From contig DAOPQC010000003.1 of NCBI GenBank assembly GCA_035358815.1, positions 558,001 to 622,000 of the forward strand: a stretch of 64,000 nt of DNA. Reading direction: 5' to 3'. Positions 59,569-64,000 of the stretch are shown one piece after another. This DNA comes from Thermoanaerobaculales bacterium (lineage in GTDB: Bacteria; Acidobacteriota; Thermoanaerobaculia; Thermoanaerobaculales; Sulfomarinibacteraceae). The notes beneath the pieces were generated by a model, which saw nothing but the letters and a program-made list of their open reading frames with translations, was not told the DNA's origin and searched no databases. Positions within the stretch are counted from its first letter, which is position 1. Every line of letters starts with the position of its first letter. A program made the position numbers and the translations under genes.

Positions 59569-60755
59569 GCGGATCCGCGGCCGCGGCCGGTCCACGCCGC
59601 CCCGGCGCACCGCGGCGGGTGCTCGTTGTCCAGCCGTTCTGGGGCCGCCCCTCCAACCGCTTCCTCGAGCGGCACCTCGAGGTGCTGGCTGACCGCGGCG
59701 CGCTGGCGGCGGCGGCCGTGCTCTACCCGACCCTGCGCCGCAGCTGGCGGGGCGTTCCGGTGGTCAGCCTGAGCGATGCCGCGTCCACCGCGGGACGCGG
59801 CCGGTGGCTGGCCCGCGCCCTGCTGCGGCGGGCCGGCGTGGCGCCGGCGGCCCTGGATCGGCGACCCGGCGACGGCCTCCGCCGCGTCCTCGAGTCCACT
59901 CCGGTGGACGCCGTCCTGTGCCAGTACGCCACCACCGCCGCGGCCCTCTGGGAGGTGCTGCGGGAGTCGCGATGCGACCTCTTCGTGCACCTGCATGGCG
60001 CCGACACGGTCGAGTCGATGTGCCCGGCCGGCCACCGCGATCGGCTGCGGGAGATCTCCGGCCGGGCACTGATGATCTGCAACTCGCAGCAGACACGGCG
60101 GGTCGTGGCCGGCTGGGGCCTGGCCGACCAGCGCATGGTGGTCAAGCCCCTTGGCGTGGAGGTGCCGGTGCAGGCGCCGGAGCGCCCGCTTCGCGACGAG
60201 GTCACCGTGCTCCAGCTCGGGCGCCTGGTCGGCGTCAAGGGCCCAGGCCACACCATCCGGGCCTTCGAGCGGGCCTGCGAGCGGGGCCTCCGGGGACGCC
60301 TGCTGCTGGTCGGCGACGGACCGCTGCGGGAGGAGTGCGACCGGCTGGTCCGGCAGTCGCCGTGGCGGCACCGCATCGTCCGCAAGGGCGCCGTGGCCTG
60401 GGAGGAGGGCCGGAGGCTGCGCCGAGAAGCGGACATCGCGACCCAGCACAACTGCCAGGACCCGGCGACCGGACAGGTCGAGGCGTTCGGCGTCGCTGTG
60501 GTGGAGGCGATGGCCGAGGGGCTGCCGGTGGTCGGCACCCGCAGCGGCGGGGTGGTCGAGATCGTGGTCGATGGCGTGACCGGGATCCTGGTCGAGCCCG
60601 GGGACGAGGAGGGCCAGGCCGCGGCCCTGCTCCGGCTGGCGGCGGACCCCGAGCTGCGTGCGGCGATGGGGGCCGCGGGCTGGCAGAGGGCGCGCGACTG
60701 CTTCTCGGTGGAGCGGGGGGCGCGCCGGCTGCTGGAGATCCTGGGCGTGGAGTGA
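59565..60755 (+). CDS. Glycosyltransferase, GT4-like
   Basis: The 396-residue GT-B protein has VLVVQPFWGRPSNRFLERHLEVLADRG, VHLHGADTVESM with an acceptor-site His, VLQLGRLVGVKGPGHTIRAF, LLLVGDGPLREECDRL and the EAFGVAVVEAMAEGLPVVGTRSGGVVEIV motif that binds the sugar nucleotide in GT4. GTG at 59565 overlaps the upstream stop. The E(x)7E is visible as EAFGVAVVE. Confidence 0.88.
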   Translation: MSGSAAAAGPRRPGAPRRVLVVQPFWGRPSNRFLERHLEVLADRGALAAAAVLYPTLRRSWRGVPVVSLSDAASTAGRGRWLARALLRRAGVAPAALDRRPGDGLRRVLESTPVDAVLCQYATTAAALWEVLRESRCDLFVHLHGADTVESMCPAGHRDRLREISGRALMICNSQQTRRVVAGWGLADQRMVVKPLGVEVPVQAPERPLRDEVTVLQLGRLVGVKGPGHTIRAFERACERGLRGRLLLVGDGPLREECDRLVRQSPWRHRIVRKGAVAWEEGRRLRREADIATQHNCQDPATGQVEAFGVAVVEAMAEGLPVVGTRSGGVVEIVVDGVTGILVEPGDEEGQAAALLRLAADPELRAAMGAAGWQRARDCFSVERGARRLLEILGVE

Positions 60756-60788
60756 CTGTCGACCAACCGTGGATGGAGGCTGGAAGGG

Positions 60789-61787
60789 ATGGCATCGGTG
60801 ACCGAGCGCGCCGGCGACCCGCAGGTGGAACCTCCACCGCTGGTGACGGTCCTCACCCCCGCCTACAACCGGGCCGGCCTGCTGCCGGAGACCATCGAGA
60901 GCGTCCTCGACCAGGACTACCCGAGCTTCGAGTACGTACTGCTGGATGACGGCTCCACCGACGAGACGCCGGAGGTGGCGGCGCGCTACGCCGGCCGGGT
61001 CCGCTACCTGCGCCACGACAACCTGGGGGAGGCGAGGACCGTCAACCGTGGCCTCGAGGAGGCGCGCGGCGAGCTGATCGCGGTCGTCAACTCGGACGAC
61101 CCGGTGCGCCCCGGCTTCCTGTCGGCGATGGTCGCGGCGCTCGCGGCCCACCCGGAGGCCGTCGTCGCCTACCCGGACTGGGAGCTCATCGACCGCGACT
61201 CGCGGGTGGTCGAGGTCCGGCACGCCCCCGAGCACGACTTCGAGCGGATGGTGGCCGCCAACTGGTGCTACATCGGGCCCGGCGCCGTGTTCCGGCGGCG
61301 GCTGGTCGAGCGGATCGGCGGCCGCGACCCGAGCTACCGGCAGGTCGGCGACCTCGACTTCTGGCTGCGGGCCGGCCTCCACGGCCCGTTCGTGCACGTG
61401 CCGCGGGCCCTCGCCACGTGGCGAAGCCATCCCGGGTCGACCTCGGTCGCCGACGTCAGCGATGAGAAGGTTGCCGAGTACGTGCGGGTCATGGAGCGCT
61501 TCTTCGAGCAGCCCGGGATGGGGCCCGAGCTGCTGCGGCTGCGTCCGCAGGCGCTGGCGATGGCCCACCACATCGCGGCCCTCAAGACGATGTGGCGCCG
61601 CCGGCCGCTGGCGCGCCGTCACCTGGCGCGCTCGCTGCGGCTCCACCCGACGCTGCGTTCCCGCCACCCATCGCACCCGAGGTCGCTCAAGATCATCCTG
61701 CGCACGTTCCTGCTGCCGCAGGCGCTCGACCGCGCCCTGCTGACGCGCTGGATGCGGCTGCGGTACGGGCGGCAGCCGAGCATCTGA
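60789..61787 (+). CDS. Family 2 glycosyltransferase
   Basis: The 332-residue GT-A protein has VTVLTPAYNRAGLLPETIESVLDQDYPSFEYVLLDDGSTDETPEVA and VVNSDDPVRPGFLSAM with the DXD-like NSDD. The later GDLDFWLRAGLHGPFVHVPRALATWRSHPGS fits the acceptor loop of O-antigen and teichoic GT2 enzymes. ATG at 60789 follows GGAGG nine nt upstream. It ends the plus-strand polysaccharide block; the next two genes face it. Confidence 0.88.
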   Translation: MASVTERAGDPQVEPPPLVTVLTPAYNRAGLLPETIESVLDQDYPSFEYVLLDDGSTDETPEVAARYAGRVRYLRHDNLGEARTVNRGLEEARGELIAVVNSDDPVRPGFLSAMVAALAAHPEAVVAYPDWELIDRDSRVVEVRHAPEHDFERMVAANWCYIGPGAVFRRRLVERIGGRDPSYRQVGDLDFWLRAGLHGPFVHVPRALATWRSHPGSTSVADVSDEKVAEYVRVMERFFEQPGMGPELLRLRPQALAMAHHIAALKTMWRRRPLARRHLARSLRLHPTLRSRHPSHPRSLKIILRTFLLPQALDRALLTRWMRLRYGRQPSI

Positions 61788-61800
61788 CGGGCGTCGGGCG

Positions 61801-62892
61801 TCAGTGTCCAGGCGGTGCGAAGCCCAGCACGATCCTGGCGACCGTGCCGCTGACCTGCTGCGCCAGGTACTCGTCGGGCGGTCGCCAGTCGGTGCCGCGG
61901 CCGAGCGCGACCCGTACGCAGCGGACCACGTCATCGGGCTCGGCGCCGCTCAGGATGTTGCTGCCGCAGTCGATCGTCTCCGAGCGCTCGGTGACGTCGC
62001 GCAGGGTGACGTTCGGGATGCCGAGGATGCAGCACTCCTCCTGGACGGTGCCGCTGTCGGTCAGCACCAGGCGGGCCTCGCGCTCGAGGGCGATGAAGTC
62101 GAAGAAGCCGAACGGATCGACGAAGCGGACATCGCATCGGGAGGACCCCAGGCCGAGCGCGTCGAGCCGCGAGCGGGTCCGCGGGTGGGTGCTGACCACC
62201 ACCGGCAGGCCGAGCTCGCCCTGGACGCGCTCGAGGGCCTCGACCAGCCTGGCGAGGCGCTCCTCGAGATCCACGTTCTCGGCCCGGTGCAGGGTGACCA
62301 GGCAGTACTCCTTGGCCCGCAGGCCGAGGCTGGACAGGGCCGGCGAGGCCTCGATCGCGCTGTCGAAATGGCGGATCACCTCCCAGATCGGGTTGCCGAC
62401 GACGTGGATGCGGCGGCCGGCGATGCCCTCTGCCAGCAGGTTGTCGCGGCTGCGCCGGGTGTATGGCATGAGCACGTCCGAGGCGTGGTCGATGACTCTC
62501 CGGTTGATCTCCTCCGGCACCCGGTCGTCGTAGCAGCGGTTGCCGGCCTCGAGGTGGTAGACGGGGATGCCGTGGCGCTTGGCGACGAGCGAGGAGAGGC
62601 CGCTGTTGGTGTCGCCGAGAATCAGCAGGCGGTCGGGCCGCTCCGCGAGCAGCACCCGCTCGGCGCCGGCCAGGATCTGGCCCACCTGGTCGCCGAAGCC
62701 GGTGGCGTGCACGTTGAGATGGTGGTCGGGGGCCCGCAGGCCGAGCTCGTCGAAGAACAGCTGGCTGAGCGACGGCGCGAAGTTCTGGCCGGTGTGCACC
62801 AGCACGTGGTCGCACCGCTCGTCGAGCAGCGGGATGATCCGGGACAGCCGGATGATCTCCGGCCGGGTGCCGAGCACGGTCATGACCTTCAT
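61801..62892 (-). CDS. UDP-N-acetylglucosamine 2-epimerase family (WecB/CapG-like)
   Basis: The 363-residue GT-B-fold epimerase begins VMTVLGTRPEIIRLSRIIPLLDE, then HTGQNF, LGDTNSGLSSLVAKRHGIPVYHLEAGNRCYDDRVPEEINRRVIDHASD, and LTDSGTVQEECCILGIPNVTLRDVTERSET. Members epimerise C2 of UDP-GlcNAc or, in the CapG/FnlC branch, of a 6-deoxy intermediate on the way to UDP-L-FucNAc. Its ATG overlaps the stop of the CapE-like gene, which favours the deoxy-sugar branch. Confidence 0.88.
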   Translation of the reverse strand: MKVMTVLGTRPEIIRLSRIIPLLDERCDHVLVHTGQNFAPSLSQLFFDELGLRAPDHHLNVHATGFGDQVGQILAGAERVLLAERPDRLLILGDTNSGLSSLVAKRHGIPVYHLEAGNRCYDDRVPEEINRRVIDHASDVLMPYTRRSRDNLLAEGIAGRRIHVVGNPIWEVIRHFDSAIEASPALSSLGLRAKEYCLVTLHRAENVDLEERLARLVEALERVQGELGLPVVVSTHPRTRSRLDALGLGSSRCDVRFVDPFGFFDFIALEREARLVLTDSGTVQEECCILGIPNVTLRDVTERSETIDCGSNILSGAEPDDVVRCVRVALGRGTDWRPPDEYLAQQVSGTVARIVLGFAPPGH

Positions 62893-63950
62893 CGCAGCAG
62901 GTCTCCCTCGCGCCGCAGCAGCCGGTCCGCGGCGAGGCCGTGGCGCCGCAGGAGCTCGGCGCACTGGTCCACGGTCATCAGAGCGTCGGCGGAGCTGTAC
63001 TCGACGCCGAGCGGCTGCCCGGGCTCATCCGTTCGCAGCTCGGGCAGGATCGGCAGGATGACGTAGTGGTCGCCGCGGGCGATCGTCCGGTGCGCCTCCT
63101 CCTCGGAGACCAGGATCTCGTGGGTCTTCTCGCCGGGCCGGATACCGGTGAACACGATCGCCACCTCGCGGTCCCCGATCAGGGCCTTCGCGACGTCGGT
63201 CATCCGAGCCGCCGGCACCCGGGGGACGTAGGTCTCCCCGGCGCGGGCCTGGCCGATGGCGGCGAAGATGGTGTCCACGGCCTGGTCGAGGCTGAGCAGG
63301 AAGCGGGTCATCTCCTCGGTGGTGATCGTCACCGGGCCGCCGCCTGCGATCTGCTCGATGAACAGCGGGATCACGGACCCGCGGGACGCCAGCACGTTGC
63401 CGTAGCGGACGCACATGAAGCGGGTGCCCGGGCAGTCGAGGTTGGCCCGGATGAGGAGCCGCTCCTGGATCGCCTTGGTCATGCCCATGACGTTGACCGG
63501 CTTGCAGGCCTTGTCGGTGGAGATGCCGACCACGGCCTCGACGCCGAGCCGGTGCTCGCGGATCGCCCGGACGATGTTCTCCGGTCCGCCGACGTTGGTC
63601 GACACCGCCTCGAACGGGAAGTACTCGCAGGTCGGGACCTGCTTGAGCGCGGCGGCGTTGAACACCACGTCCGCATCGCGCAGCACCGCCGCGACCGCGT
63701 GCGGGTCGCGCACGTCGCCGATCCGGAAGTCGAGCAGGCGGGCGAAGTTCGAGTAGATGACCTCGTCGGTCGCGGAGTGCCGATCGAGGTAGCCGACGCG
63801 CATCTGGTGCTGCTTGGCCTCGTCGCGCGAGAACACGATGACCTTGGCCGGCAGGCCGAGCTCGCCGCCGAGCAGCCGGCGCACCAGCACCTGGCCCAGT
63901 GAGCCGGTCCCGCCGGTGACCAGCACCCGCTTGCCCTCAATTGGCTTCAT
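62889..63950 (-). CDS. UDP-GlcNAc 4,6-dehydratase/5-epimerase family (CapE/WbjB-like)
   Basis: The 353-residue extended SDR has the NAD(P) loop VTGGTGSLGQVLVRRLL, FNAAALKQVPTCEYFPFEAVSTNVGGPENIV, and ISTDKACKPVNVMGMTKAIQERLL. The usual SDR Tyr of YxxxK is Met here (MGMTK), as known for CapE-type enzymes, where Asp/Lys take over. It oxidises UDP-GlcNAc at C4 and removes C6 water, the first step to UDP-L-FucNAc or QuiNAc. ATG at 63950; the upstream region runs to the window edge, so further genes of the locus may precede it. Confidence 0.9.
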   Translation of the reverse strand: MKPIEGKRVLVTGGTGSLGQVLVRRLLGGELGLPAKVIVFSRDEAKQHQMRVGYLDRHSATDEVIYSNFARLLDFRIGDVRDPHAVAAVLRDADVVFNAAALKQVPTCEYFPFEAVSTNVGGPENIVRAIREHRLGVEAVVGISTDKACKPVNVMGMTKAIQERLLIRANLDCPGTRFMCVRYGNVLASRGSVIPLFIEQIAGGGPVTITTEEMTRFLLSLDQAVDTIFAAIGQARAGETYVPRVPAARMTDVAKALIGDREVAIVFTGIRPGEKTHEILVSEEEAHRTIARGDHYVILPILPELRTDEPGQPLGVEYSSADALMTVDQCAELLRRHGLAADRLLRREGDLLR

Positions 63951-64000
63951 GGCGTCCTCTCCACTCGTCGTACGGTGTCGGGTCGGCCGCGAGGCCCGCG

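Overview
The window is a GC-rich (about 70% by eye) bacterial chromosome segment with dense, mostly housekeeping gene content. BamD, a LysM protein, an LPS heptosyltransferase and Wzm/Wzt show a Gram-negative envelope. The order thrS-rpmI-rplT-pheS-pheT-(coiled-coil)-zapA-6S RNA-rny-ymdB, the FHA-GAF cyclase and the many GGGAAC-type intergenic repeats suggest Acidobacteriota, perhaps the Thermoanaerobaculia; this is inference from context, not a phylogeny. No rRNA, CRISPR array, prophage or intact insertion sequence was seen.

Layout. 1-1.16 kb: glycosyltransferase-like protein, probably cut by the window edge. 1.26-2.48 kb: lone DUF4143 ATPase under a palindrome. 2.8-3.65 kb, minus: tadA, two tRNA-Ser genes and SRP RNA in one tight array. 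3.8-11 kb, minus: truA-uppS-cdsA-rseP-PASTA protein-rpe-bamD-LysM protein. 11-23.4 kb, plus: unknown secreted protein, cyclase-rdgB, menG-folD-coaE, cupin, recN-tsaC, then a DnaA-box-like cluster, a small ORF, hisS and aspS. 23.6-26.7 kb: DUF2007 protein, HicAB, and a secreted BNR-repeat protein. 27-36.5 kb, plus: two tRNA-Val genes, a terminator, then the translation operon, zapA, 6S RNA, rny, ymdB. 36.5-42.5 kb: waaF, divIVA-hutI (minus), and an ABC exporter with an unknown partner. 42.5-46.1 kb, minus: trxB, A-type Fe-S carrier, def, polytopic membrane protein. 46.3-50 kb: lytic transglycosylase, SurA-like chaperone, rsmI. 50-64 kb: a polysaccharide/O-antigen region with a solute-binding protein, Wzm, Wzt, a pilin under a sigma-54 promoter, two O-antigen-ligase-like proteins, four glycosyltransferases and, on minus, a CapE-CapG-like pair for an N-acetylated deoxy-amino sugar.

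Regulation. Operon-first genes repeatedly carry TGNTANNNT (extended -10) 6 to 8 nt before the start codon and no Shine-Dalgarno, which implies leaderless mRNAs. Genes inside operons are coupled by ATGA or GTGA overlaps. One 17-bp perfect palindrome between rsmI and the SurA-like gene looks like a single symmetric -10 serving two leaderless genes.

Intergenic DNA is built from recurring modules (GGGAAC hexamers, a CCCTTCGACTCGCGGC hairpin, an ATCCGGCTTCGC unit, a CAGATCCTAGCCCC unit, and a 187-bp inverted-repeat element in two copies). I found no clear new defence or biosynthetic system. The strongest leads are the leaderless-promoter grammar, the symmetric promoter, the repeat modules and the 12-bp-phased DnaA-box-like array.
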